This document shows, one piece after another, positions 39,800-48,945 of a stretch of 64,000 bases of DNA; position 1 is the first letter of the stretch; each line of letters opens with the position of its first letter. Position numbers and translations under genes: made by a program. Below the pieces are notes generated by a model, which was given only the letters and a program-made list of their open reading frames with translations, was not told the DNA's origin and did no database searches. This stretch comes from Gigantopelta aegis (lineage: Eukaryota > Mollusca > Gastropoda > Neomphalida > Peltospiridae), in NCBI RefSeq assembly GCF_016097555.1, contig NC_054699.1, forward strand, positions 4,674,666-4,738,665, given 5' to 3'.

Positions 39800-40400
39800 T
39801 TTAGTAATACCATCATCACTCGATGTCACTATTAATCAATCATCACCGTTATCTTCGTCATCATCACTACCATTCACCGGTCACCATCACCACCATTCAC
39901 CGATCACCGTCAACACTCCGTCACCATCACCACCATTCACCGATCACCGTCAACACTCCGTCACCATCACCACCATTCACCGATCACCGTCAACACACCG
40001 TCACCATCACCACCATTCACCGTCAACACACCGTTACCATCACCACCATTCACCAATCACCGTCAACACCCCGTCACCATAACCACCGTTCACCGATCAC
40101 CGTCACCATCACCGCCATTCACCAATCACCGTCAACACACAGTCACCATCACCACCATTCACTGTCAACACCACGTCACCATCACCACCATTCACCGTCA
40201 ACACACCATCACCACCAATCACCGTCACCAACCACCAATCACCGTCACCGATCGCCGTCAACACCCCGTCACCATCCACCGTCAATACCCTGTCACCATC
40301 ACCACCACCCACCGTCATCATCACCACCATTCACCGTCTCCACCATGGTGGTGATGGTGACGGTGATTGGTGGATGGTGGTGATGGTGACTGTTGGTGGT
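39800..40400. repeat. Degenerate CACCAT/CACCGT minisatellite
   Basis: Mixed units such as caccatcaccaccattcacc and gatcaccgtcaacac. The long His/Thr/Pro-rich open frames here follow from the repeat. Bases 39574-39800 hold nothing recognised. Confidence 0.9.
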
Positions 40401-40407
40401 GGTTTTT

Positions 40408-40415
40408 TTTATGTA

Positions 40416-40493
<78 letters not shown>
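40408..40493. repeat. (CATA)n, (CA)n and (TA)n microsatellites
   Basis: atgtaatacatacatacata, then (ac)n and (at)n, ending where the Tigger-like element starts. The same motifs occur in inverted order on the element's other side. Confidence 0.95.
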
Positions 40494-40497
<4 letters not shown>

Positions 40498-40621
40498 TAA
40501 CCTCGATTTAACGCCAACCAATGTTCCAAAATAATTTTGGCGTTATATCGAGTTGGCGGTATAGTGAGGGTGCCTTGGGTTTACTACCAAACTTAATATA
40601 TATTTTTTTTAATTGCTGAAT

Positions 40622-41110
40622 GTCAAGAATATATGGGCTCCGGTTCAGCGTCGGACTCTTCTTCCTGGTCATCAGTCGTTTCGTCGTGAATCTGTTTAAC
40701 ACTTTCAAGAATCTACTCGTCGCTGATATTAGCAAATGTCTCTGCTTCGTTGTCAATGTTGACAAACTCATCAACATCCATTCTCAGCTGTTCGTCGATT
40801 GAAAGCCGGCCCGTGACGTCACCAACCAGATCTCGCAACGCTGTCATTTCATTGGCTGGTGCTTGGTGCAAGTCGGAAATGAGGGTCCCGAGGAACGACC
40901 CCTGTGTGAATCCAACAATTTTTGATGGTGGTGGCACTGACGATATCCCAAGCATGTTTCACAAAACGAATGCCGTCACAACGCTGAAAAGTGATTGGCT
41001 ATATCTTGTTGACTTTTAGTTGAATTTATCTTCGAGTACTCAACAATTTCTCTTTTTTTAACCGCGTCTAATACGATACGTTTTCGCTTTAAATCTATTC
41101 TGCTGTAATA
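40622..41110 (-). pseudogene. pogo/Tigger transposase remnant: N-terminal HTH joined to the C-terminus
   Basis: Read on the minus strand, about 41100-40990 encodes KRKRIVLDAVKKREIVEYSK and SQQDIANHFS, the N-terminal helix-turn-helix of pogo/CENP-B-type transposases. A +1 frame change then leads at about 40985 to RFVKHAWDIVSATTIKNCW, a motif of the C-terminal region. After a further shift come MDVDEFVNID and, past one stop codon, DDQEEESDAEPEP. A normal protein has several hundred residues, including the DDE nuclease, between the first two motifs; all of that is missing. The remnant cannot be active by itself. A splice-acceptor-like ttattacag precedes the first segment. Confidence 0.85.
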
Positions 41111-41123
41111 AAATGCGTTACCG
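41111..41123. repeat. Left copy of a 13 bp target duplication
   Basis: aaatgcgttaccg, repeated exactly at 44223-44235. The two copies bracket the 3.1 kb insertion. Confidence 0.92.
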
Positions 41124-41654
41124 ACAGACAGACAGACCACTCTTTTTACGTGCCCCTATCCACGAAGGTTCAGGCACGCCCACCACGGATTTAGCCTCTG
41201 ACTTCGCCAGTGACTAACTCCGGAGCAGGGGGGGGGGGGGGGGGGGGGGGTAAGTTTGAGGTGGGAGGAATTTGGAAAAAAGCCATTTAGTAAGGTCAAC
41301 GCGAGCGCGGACCAAATAGCAGACACTTCGCAAACTTGAAGTAACACCGAGTGGGAGTCGTGTTCTGATTGGCTGAATTTCGATTCCTCGGTGAAGCCTG
41401 TTTTTTACCTAAGTCTATAAAGAGTAACTGCCTCCAAAACATGTCCGGACTCTAAAATTTAACCCAAAATAGTTAAGACTGCTCGGCCAAAAGGTTTTTA
41501 AGGTGATTTTGAGCAATTGATCGGGCGCCAAAATAAAATGCGTTAGACTATTTATAAAAAAATAAACATAAGGATTTTGAACTGCTTCTAAAACGTTTAA
41601 AGTCTAACTAGCCCAATAAAGGAGGTTGGTACCTGTCCTAGGAAAGGTTGGTGT

Positions 41655-42623
41655 CTAGGGGGATCCGATGTAGTCGGTGGTCTCAAGATGCTGGAGGAAC
41701 TGCCGGTAATCGGAGTCTGCTAAGGTCTTGGTGATTGGACGGTAGTGTGGACCCGCGACGGTTTTGAGGACTCGATGTAATGTTGGGTTGTCCATTTCCG
41801 ATAGCAGCAGACCTTGGTTGAATCTTCCGTTCCGGCGGATGGTTACGCATACAGCGCTTTGTCCCTCCTGCATCTTGAGTCGGTGTACGGCGAATTCCCC
41901 CTCGTTGCGTCCATCTGGCAGAGGTTGGTAGGCCTGTTCTTTTGGGTGGCTCATCAGTTGACGTGCCTCCGTCATGTTCGTCTTGACCAGCTGGTGGTAT
42001 CGCTGTTGGAGACGGCCGGCCTGCAGTGACCACTGCTCCACTGGTTTTGTCCCCGGCTGCGGCGGTTGAGAGGGGCGACTTGGCCTGGCTGGAGTGGTCG
42101 CCTTCCTCTTCACAACAGGTCCTTTCCGGGCCTGCGCCTCAACGTGTGTCGTCGACTGGATCGGCGACACATCCGGAGGCGCTTGAGTGGGTTCAGGTGC
42201 AGGTGGCCGATCGAACGGAGTGACACAGATGGCTGTGTCCAGCTCGTTCAGTTCGTCCTCTTCCTGAGGGACAGAAGCCGAGACAGCCGGGGCCGGAACC
42301 TCTTCCATCCTGGTCTTCTTCCTCGGTTGAGTGGCGTTGGGCGGTCTAACAGAAGGAGTCGCCGCCGGCGGTTTAGCCACCGGTTTTGACCCCCCCCCCC
42401 CCCCCCCCCCCTGCGCCGCCGCTGGCGCACGTCTCCTCTTCCTCCACCTTCCTTTCTTCTCTATACGATCTCCGTACACCAAGGTCACGGTTGCCCGTGA
42501 CCCGGTGTACGTGACTCGATATTCTAGCAAGCTTCCGTAAGTGGCAATTAATCCCCCGGGGGGGGGGGGGGGGGGGGTTAGCTGCACAGCGCACTCGACA
42601 ACGTGTTGCTGGATAGGCTGCAT
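41655..42623 (-). CDS. Unknown protein of unit A (322 residues)
   Basis: I do not recognise this protein. The ATG at 42623 is chosen because it aligns with the start in unit B. The open frame extends 36 codons further, but those codons come from the 3' end of unit B. Near the N-terminus, YGSLLEYRV then ATVTLVYG matches LGPLVKYRI then AVVTLSYG in unit B. The middle is Pro/Ala/Lys/Arg-rich and disordered. The C-terminal 90 residues form the second conserved block: GRFNQGLLL, NPTLHRVLK, ending DYIGSP. Homopolymer C runs encode PPPPPP near residue 17 and GGGGGGG near residue 73. A nucleic-acid-binding ORF1-like role is possible from its basic nature and retroelement context, but this is inference. 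Confidence 0.7.
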   Translation of the reverse strand: MQPIQQHVVECAVQLTPPPPPPGGLIATYGSLLEYRVTYTGSRATVTLVYGDRIEKKGRWRKRRRAPAAAQGGGGGGGSKPVAKPPAATPSVRPPNATQPRKKTRMEEVPAPAVSASVPQEEDELNELDTAICVTPFDRPPAPEPTQAPPDVSPIQSTTHVEAQARKGPVVKRKATTPARPSRPSQPPQPGTKPVEQWSLQAGRLQQRYHQLVKTNMTEARQLMSHPKEQAYQPLPDGRNEGEFAVHRLKMQEGQSAVCVTIRRNGRFNQGLLLSEMDNPTLHRVLKTVAGPHYRPITKTLADSDYRQFLQHLETTDYIGSP

Positions 42624-43221
42624 AACTGGAATCAAGAATCGACTGCAAGAATCGACTGCAAGAATCGACACGGGAAACGGGAAACTCTTTTTACGTGCCC
42701 CTATCCACAGAGGTTCAGGCACGCCCACCACGGATTTAGCCTCTGACTTCGTCAGTGACTAACTCCGGAGCAGGAGGGGGGGGGGGGGGGGGGGGGGGTA
42801 AGTTTGAGGTGGGCGGAATTTGGAATAAAGCCATTTAGTAAGGTCGACGCGAGCGCGGACCGAATAGCAGACACTTCGTAAACTTGAAGTACACCGAGTG
42901 GGAGCCGTGCTCTGATTGGCTGAATTTCGATTCCTCGGTGAAGCCTGTATTTTACCTAAGTCTACAAAGAGTAACTGCATCCAAAACATGTCCGGACTCT
43001 AAAATTTAACCAAAAATAGTTAAGACTGCTCAGCCAAAAGGTTTTTAAGGTGATTGTGAGCAATTGAACGGGCGCCGAAATAAAGTGCGTTAGACTACTT
43101 ATAAAAAAAATAAACATAAGAATTTTGAACTGCTTCGAAAACGTTTAAAGTCTAACTAGCCCAAAAAAAGAGGTTACTCACGGAGGCAAAGGAGGTTGGT
43201 AGGAGGTTGGTAAAACAGGAC

Positions 43222-44169
43222 TCATGGCGAGGTGATGGACTGCCCAGGCCTGAAGTTGGGGAGTCCTTCAATCAAGACCTTGATATTCCTGTCGATGGCT
43301 GCCGGATATATATCTCTCAACACTATCTTGAGGATACGATGAATCGTAGAGTTGGTCATATCCGGTATCAAGAGTCCTTGCCTGAACAGTCCGTCCTGTT
43401 GTGCGGTCACGTGGATCTGGTTGCCAGGTGCTGATGTGTGAAGTTGGTATTTTCCAATTCCGTTGGGTAGTTTTCGCCAATTGTTTTCTTTCCAGAGTCC
43501 CTTCAGTTGGTTGGTGTCAGTGAAATCGCCGTGGACAGCTCCCTGCCATTTGGATGGGATGTTGTCACAGACGATAGTCCATTCGGGTTGGTCGAGTCTC
43601 CCCGGTTCGGACACCGTTGACATCTTCCTCCTCTTGGACTCCCGTCCGGCTGCAGGGTCAGCAACAACAGCAATGGAAGGCGCTTGTGGGCTCGCTGGGG
43701 GGTCCGTCACGATGACGTGTCCAGTTTCCATATCAGCAGGTGGGTCGTCAGGAGGGATCGCCACTGTCAGTGGAGCTGACAGCTTTGGTCCCCCCTGTTC
43801 CGCTCCTGGCGAGTGTTTCCGGTCAGAAACTGGGAGCGGCTGCGCAGAATGAACCGCCCCCGGTGGTTTAGCCACCGGGTTTGGATCACCCTGTCTCGCT
43901 CCCGTTGGTCTAATCTTCCTCTTCGGGGCAGGTGGGACCGCCCCTGGCGGTTGAGCCGCCAGGTTTGGTCCCCCCTGCGAAGTCTTAGGTCGCCGCCTCC
44001 GGTTCCTCCTCTTCGATACTGATGAGTTGGTAGCTCCGTAACTCAAGGTTACAACAGCACTGTCTCCGTTGTGTTCAATGCGGTACTTGACTAGTGGGCC
44101 AAGTACACGCAACACAGCCCCCAGGGTGGGGGGCAGAGAAATCACCACGTTCTCGCTAGTCAACTTCAT
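43222..44169 (-). CDS. Unknown protein of unit B (315 residues)
   Basis: Paralogue of the unit A protein in the same element. It starts MKLTSENVVISLPPTLGAVL, carries the paired motif LGPLVKYRI/AVVTLSYG, then a basic patch KRRNRRRRPKTSQ. It has three diverged copies of a QGGPNLAAQPPGAV-type repeat (about residues 65-150). The C-terminal block has GLFRQGLLIP and NSTIHRILK and ends QSITSP. No cysteine finger, RT or endonuclease motif is visible. The reading frame is intact over 948 bases although the element sits in a dead transposon, so the insertion is young or the frame was recently under constraint. Confidence 0.7.
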   Translation of the reverse strand: MKLTSENVVISLPPTLGAVLRVLGPLVKYRIEHNGDSAVVTLSYGATNSSVSKRRNRRRRPKTSQGGPNLAAQPPGAVPPAPKRKIRPTGARQGDPNPVAKPPGAVHSAQPLPVSDRKHSPGAEQGGPKLSAPLTVAIPPDDPPADMETGHVIVTDPPASPQAPSIAVVADPAAGRESKRRKMSTVSEPGRLDQPEWTIVCDNIPSKWQGAVHGDFTDTNQLKGLWKENNWRKLPNGIGKYQLHTSAPGNQIHVTAQQDGLFRQGLLIPDMTNSTIHRILKIVLRDIYPAAIDRNIKVLIEGLPNFRPGQSITSP

Positions 44170-44222
44170 TGTCTGAAGGTCGAGGCAAGAATGCGCAAGA
44201 ATCGAAGTGCAAGAATCGACTG

Positions 44223-44235
44223 AAATGCGTTACCG
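44223..44235. repeat. Right copy of the 13 bp target duplication
   Basis: aaatgcgttaccg, identical to 41111-41123. Confidence 0.92.
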
Positions 44236-44836
44236 GTGTCGTCGCATTTATGCCAACGCTAAATAGCAACTTAACGTGAGGCCATGGTCGAAATATGCTT
44301 GAGCATAATAAAACTTACCTAAAGTTTGTTTATTAATTAAACTTGAGTCGTTGTTGCCAGCATTTCAAAGACCCGACAGAACAACCGCGATTGAAATAAT
44401 GAATCTAATGCACGCCTCTGGCACGTGATCACTATAGCGGCTGTTCTTTCTATACCGAGTGTTGATTGGACACAAACACCGCGCCTGCCTAAACAATTCT
44501 AGCACTTACATCCGTTAATTGCTACACAATAAAAAAAAAACAGATTCAGTGTGTACTGCCAGTGTACAACGGAGTTAAGATTTTCCCATTCAACAGATCG
44601 CTAGTAATTATGTCACTATAATCAACTTTGTGACCAGACCATTGGCGGCAAAATCGAGGGAATTATAATGGCTAAATGGAGTTCGGTTCAAAAACGTCGT
44701 TGGCGGATGGCGGATACCGAGGGTGGCGTTATATCGAGGGAAATAAACATGAATGAAAACGGTACTTTAAAGAACGTTGGCGGTATGCGAGGTTGGCGTT
44801 AAAGCGGGGGGCAATAAATCGAGGGGACACTGTAGG

Positions 44837-44838
<2 letters not shown>

Positions 44839-44908
<70 letters not shown>

Positions 44909-44942
44909 TGTATGTATTACATAAAAAAAACACCACAAACAG

Positions 44943-45012
<70 letters not shown>

Positions 45013-45018
45013 GTATGT
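44839..45018. repeat. (TA)n and (TATG)n microsatellites
   Basis: Two (ta)n-(tatg)n blocks separated by attacataaaaaaaacacca. They mirror the left flank of the Tigger-like element. Confidence 0.95.
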
Positions 45019-45745
45019 ATTGATGTATGAATATCTATATATTGTATATATGTCGAAGTTGACTATTACATACATAGATATTATCGCACTGGCGCAGGGG
45101 ATAATTAAATCCTTTCTGGCCTCCCGCAAATTGCAAGACTAACCACGATACGCTCTGAGCTATCGAAGCTTCCATAAAAGGAAGCTCTTTTAACTCAACC
45201 ATATGCATGGGGCCTACAATCTACGCGGTCGATCCCGCTTAATTGCATGAAACAGTGGGCAGACCTGGCACTGGCTAGTATGTATTGATGTATGAATATC
45301 TATATATTGTATGTATGTCGAAGTTGACTATTACATACATAGATATTAACGCACTGGCGCAGGGGATAATTAAATCCTTTCTGGCCTCACAAATTGTCCC
45401 ATGCCGTTGCTGGGTCTCGAACCTGTGGCACCGATTCGCCCGCAAATTGCAAGACTAACCACGATACGCTCTGAGCTATCGAAGCTTCCATAAAAGGAAG
45501 CTCTTTTAACTCAACCATATGCATGGGGCCTACAATCTACGCGGTCGATCCCGCTTAATTGCATGAAACAGTGGGCAGACTTGGCACTGGCTAGTATGTA
45601 TTGATGTATGAATATCTATATATTGTATGTATGTCGAAGTTGACTATTACATACATAGATATTAACGCACTGGCGCAGGGGATAATTAAATCCTTTCTGG
45701 CCTCACAAATTGTCCCATGCCGTTGCTGGGACTCGAACCTGTGTC
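45019..45745 (-). repeat. SINE-C, three tandem copies (317 bp unit)
   Basis: Copies start near 45019, 45275 and 45592. Read in reverse each has a tRNA-like segment: gatagctcagagcgtatcgt (A-box region), then, in the second and third copies, caggttcgagacccagcaac (B box). The first copy lacks the B-box part; the third is cut by the following satellite. Confidence 0.8.
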
Positions 45746-47540
45746 AACAAGATTGTTTACTGGATTGAACACCACCATCACAAACATATATATTACATAA
45801 AACACCACCACCAACAGTTCAGTAACTTAATAACATGTTTTGGTATTTTTCCTTTTTTCAAATCAATGTCAACAAGATTGTTACTTGATTGAACATCACC
45901 ATCACAATCATATATATTACATAAAACACCACCACCAACAGTTCAGTAATTTAATGACATATTTCGGCATTTTTACTTTTTTCAAATCAATGTCAACAAG
46001 ATTGTTTACTGGATTGAACATCACCATCACAAACATATATATTACATAAAACACCACCACCAACAGTTAAGTAATTTAATAACATGTTTCGGCATTTTGA
46101 CCTTTTTCAAATCAATGTAAACAAGATCGTTTACTAGATTGAACATCACCATCACAAACATATATATTACATAAAACACCACCACCAACAGTTCAGTAAT
46201 TTAATGACATATTTCGGCATTTTTACTTTTTTCAAATCAATGTCAACAAGATTGTTTACTGGATTGAACATCACCATCACAAACATATATATTACATAAA
46301 ACACAACCACCAACAGTTCAGTAATTTAATTACATATCTCTTCTTCTGCCTATCAAGGTTATTTTCACTAATGGTTAACAATGGATGTATTCCTGATGAA
46401 TGGCATCGCGGTATCTTGGTATGCATTTACAAAGGACATAATATGTCCAAATTAAGTCCAGATTCATACAGAGGGATTACGCTTTTATTTGTAGTTTTTA
46501 AGATTTTTGAGAACGTTTTAGAATCATTAATGCCACAGCTAGTCTCATCGGCTGATTACCCGAATAATCATCAATGTGGATTTCAAAAAGGCCTGTCGAG
46601 CATCGATGCTTCTTTTGTGTTACAAGAAACATTAAATCACTATAAGGAACGCAGTGACGGCACTTGTTTCTCATTTCTGGATAGTTCAAAAGCCTTCGAT
46701 ACTGTCTGGCATGCAGGTTTGCTATATAAACTATCAGAAATAGGAATCCCTCCTAAAGTCTGGCTTGTTTTGAACAGGATATATAGCAATGCCAAATCTT
46801 GTGTTTTTGTAAACAATATATACTCACAGTACTTCAGGCAACAAAGGGGGTTATGTCAAGGTAGTATTCTTTCTCCTAAACTATATGTTTTATACATAAA
46901 CGAATTGCTAAGCAAGTTAAGCGGATCAAAAAAAGGAACTATGATACTTGATGTTCACGTATCTTGCCCCACACAAGCGGACGATATTTTCAAATCAATG
47001 TCAACAAGATTGTTACTTGATTGAACATCACCATCACAATCATATATATTACATAAAACACCACCACCAACAGTTCAGTAATTTAATAACATGTTTCGGC
47101 ATTTTGACCTTTTTCAAATCAATGTCAACAAGATTGTTTACTTGATTGAACATCACCATCACAATCATATATATTACATAAAACACCCCCACCAACAGTT
47201 CAGTAATTTAATGACATATTTCGGCATTTTTACTTTTTTCAAATCAATGTCAACAAGATTGTTTACTTGATTGAACATCACCATCACAAACATATATATT
47301 ACATAAAACACCCCCACCAACAGTTCAGTAATTTAATGACATATTTCGGCATTTTTACTTTTTTTCAAATCAATGTCAACAAGATTGTTTACTGGATTGA
47401 ACATCACCATCACAAACATATATATTACATAAAACACAACCACCAACAGTTCAGTAATTTAATTACATATTTCTGCATTTTTAACTTTTTCAAATCAATG
47501 TCAATAAGATTGTTACTGGATTGAACATCATGATCACAAA
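45746..47540. repeat. 126 bp satellite interrupted by an RT fragment
   Basis: About nine units of caaatcaatgtcaacaagat, ggattgaacatcaccatcac, attacataaaacaccaccac. Starts recur every 125-126 bases (for example 45981, 46106, 46231, 46987, 47112). The array stops at 46337 and resumes at 46987 around a LINE fragment. Confidence 0.93.
46338..46987 (+). pseudogene. LINE reverse-transcriptase fragment embedded in a satellite
   Basis: Open for about 205 codons from 46371. Motifs in order: YRGITLL (RT motif), SSKAFDTVWH (palm aspartate), QRGLCQGSILSP, and PTQADD (catalytic Asp pair). The frame then runs on into satellite-encoded FKSMSTRLLLD and stops. Both ends of the LINE piece are internal, with no 5' start, no 3' tail and no target duplication, so it did not arrive by ordinary retrotransposition. 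The copy at 61.7-62.4 kb is about 85% alike by eye. The clade is uncertain among the Jockey/CR1-like group. Confidence 0.88.
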
Positions 47541-47760
47541 CATCATGATCACCATCATTCCCTAATCACCATCATCGTCATGATCATTCATGGATCAAAT
47601 CATCACATCATTTCATCACTTCATTCCTCACCATGGACACCACCCGTATCGCCATCTACTTACAAACAAATCATCGCCATGACCATTCACGGATGACATC
47701 ATCAATTCATTCTTCGCCACGGATATTAACCTTATCGCCAGCTACTTATACACACTGAAA
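47541..47760. repeat. Diverged copies of the 86 bp CATCGCCATGACC repeat
   Basis: Two worn units (atcgccatctacttacaaac, then catcgccatgaccattcacg) related to the array at 63.66-64.00 kb. Confidence 0.75.
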
Positions 47761-47918
47761 TACAATATACATTAATCAATCTAACATGACATTTTATCCA
47801 CGTCAACATTTTCTATTTGTTTTTCACAAATTCGTGTTTTGAATACTACGGATATCTTATACCAGAATTAACGTATATTGTATCTAAAAACAAATAATTA
47901 AAGTAACATACCCTAATT

Positions 47919-48345
47919 GTAGGGCCTCCACGAGTCCAACATATTGGACTCGAGTACTCGAGGCTCAAACTCGACCCGGACCAGAGTACCCGACACTTAC
48001 ACTAGATGATTATGTGATTAAGGAATAAAGTAAAATAGCATTATGCCCTCTTAATTCCAGCGCTGAACATGGATGCCAAATCATGCCATTGTATTGCATT
48101 TAGAAACCGGTTTATATGTTCGGTGTTGTGGCGGACGGACGGCCAGTTTAAAAAGAGACACTAGTGAATGAACATATAATTACTGTGTAACTTATATCGT
48201 TGATTATCTACTGCTGAAAATATTGTATTATAGTTGATCATTGTGAAGCCATTCCACCTTGCACGGGTACTCGTGAATGTGAATGGACTCGAGTCTTGCT
48301 AAACTCGACCCGTGCCCGAGTACTCGAGTACTCGTGAAGACCCTA
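47919..48345. mobile_element. hAT-like MITE (agggcctccacgag... ctcgtgaagaccct)
   Basis: Inverted ends tagggcctccacgagtcc and gtactcgtgaagacccta, with repeated gactcgagtactcgag inside. Nested in the family 2 MITE. Confidence 0.75.
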
Positions 48346-48629
48346 CATAGTTATTAAACACTATCAAAGCCGTTTTATAATTAAAATTAGAAGTTACTTA
48401 TATGTTATTGTTTTGATTATCTATTTTCGTACATGCAAAGCGTTTCTGGTCATCCAGGAATTTGTAATACCCCGAAATACATTATTATAATTCTAAAAAC
48501 GCACGTTCGTCTGAGAAGTAACGGTTATCGAGCCAAACTCTAGTATATATTTTAGACGTTATATCCCCATTTAAACGTCACATACTTTAGTTTCACTCTA
48601 GATATTATAACTTTATCCAGATATGTTAC

Positions 48630-48782
48630 AGGGCCCATATTTTCGAAGCAATCTTAGGCTACTAAATCGTAAAACCATCGTAAGCTGAGACGTCACAATG
48701 GCGTGTGTTGTATTGACGTCACAATCTACGATGATTTTACGATTTCATAGCGCTAAGGTTGCTTCGAAAACATGGCCCCAGA
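48630..48782. mobile_element. Foldback MITE (gggcccatattttcgaagca)
   Basis: Left gggcccatattttcgaagca and right ttgcttcgaaaacatggccc. The arms also pair ctaaatcgtaaaaccatcgt with acgatgattttacgatttca. It splits the family 2 MITE. Confidence 0.85.
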
Positions 48783-48945
48783 TTTGTAGATTAACCAAAC
48801 TTGGGTGTCCATTTTGTAGGCCTAAAACTAAAAGTGGACGACAGTTCGTATCCATAACCGTTACTTCCCAGAGGCACGTGTGGTTTTAAAAATATGGGGA
48901 AAAACTTCAGGTGTATGGAAAGTGATAATCTAAAATAGCATTTAA

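Larger units (their letters stand above)
41124..44222 (-). mobile_element. Two-unit ORF-bearing retroelement-like insertion
   Basis: Two related units in tandem on the minus strand: unit B (44222 to about 42683), then unit A (about 42682 to 41124). Each starts with 13-base repeats of the gtcgattcttgca type. Each has one ORF of 315-322 codons, then an AT-rich stretch, a run of about 20 C (minus strand), and a shared 3' hairpin that appears on + as tttttacgtgcccctatcca. The outer 3' end finishes in (tctg)n. A 13 bp target duplication and a simple-repeat 3' tail point to target-primed reverse transcription, so the machinery would be supplied by a LINE; no reverse transcriptase is encoded. The GC content of the ORFs contrasts sharply with the surroundings. 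Confidence 0.8.
40494..44832 (-). mobile_element. pogo/Tigger-like DNA transposon, internally deleted and invaded
   Basis: The left terminus (tataacctcgatttaacgcc) and the inverted right terminus (cagtgtcccctcgatttatt, then gccccccgctttaacgcc) match, and both sit in TA repeats, consistent with a TA target. The ccctcgat...taacgccaac ends are of the pogo/Tigger type. The minus strand carries the two ends of a pogo-type transposase (about 40640-41110) without the catalytic middle. A second element (41124-44222) is inserted upstream of it. Bases 44236-44830 are the transposon's 5' side. Confidence 0.85.
47902..48840. mobile_element. TTAA-type MITE, family 2, with two nested insertions
   Basis: Pieces agtaacataccctaatt, ttattaaacactatcaaagc, tttctggtcatccaggaatt and gtaggcctaaaactaaaagt align in order with the intact copy next door. 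Two other elements interrupt it. Confidence 0.7.

Noticed and set aside
39823..40383. 186-residue His/Thr/Ser-rich open frame
   Set aside because: It is a translation of the CACCAT/CACCGT minisatellite; several frames are open at once and there is no unique sequence.
41814..42540. Plus-strand open frames across the GC-rich ORF
   Set aside because: Antisense shadows of the unit A protein; the minus frame is conserved with unit B.
42624..42731. Upstream 36 codons of the unit A ORF
   Set aside because: They are the 3' end of the preceding unit; the start at 42623 aligns with the paralogue's start.
44777..45142. Tyr/Ile-rich 121-codon frame
   Set aside because: Encoded by (TA)n and (TATG)n microsatellites.
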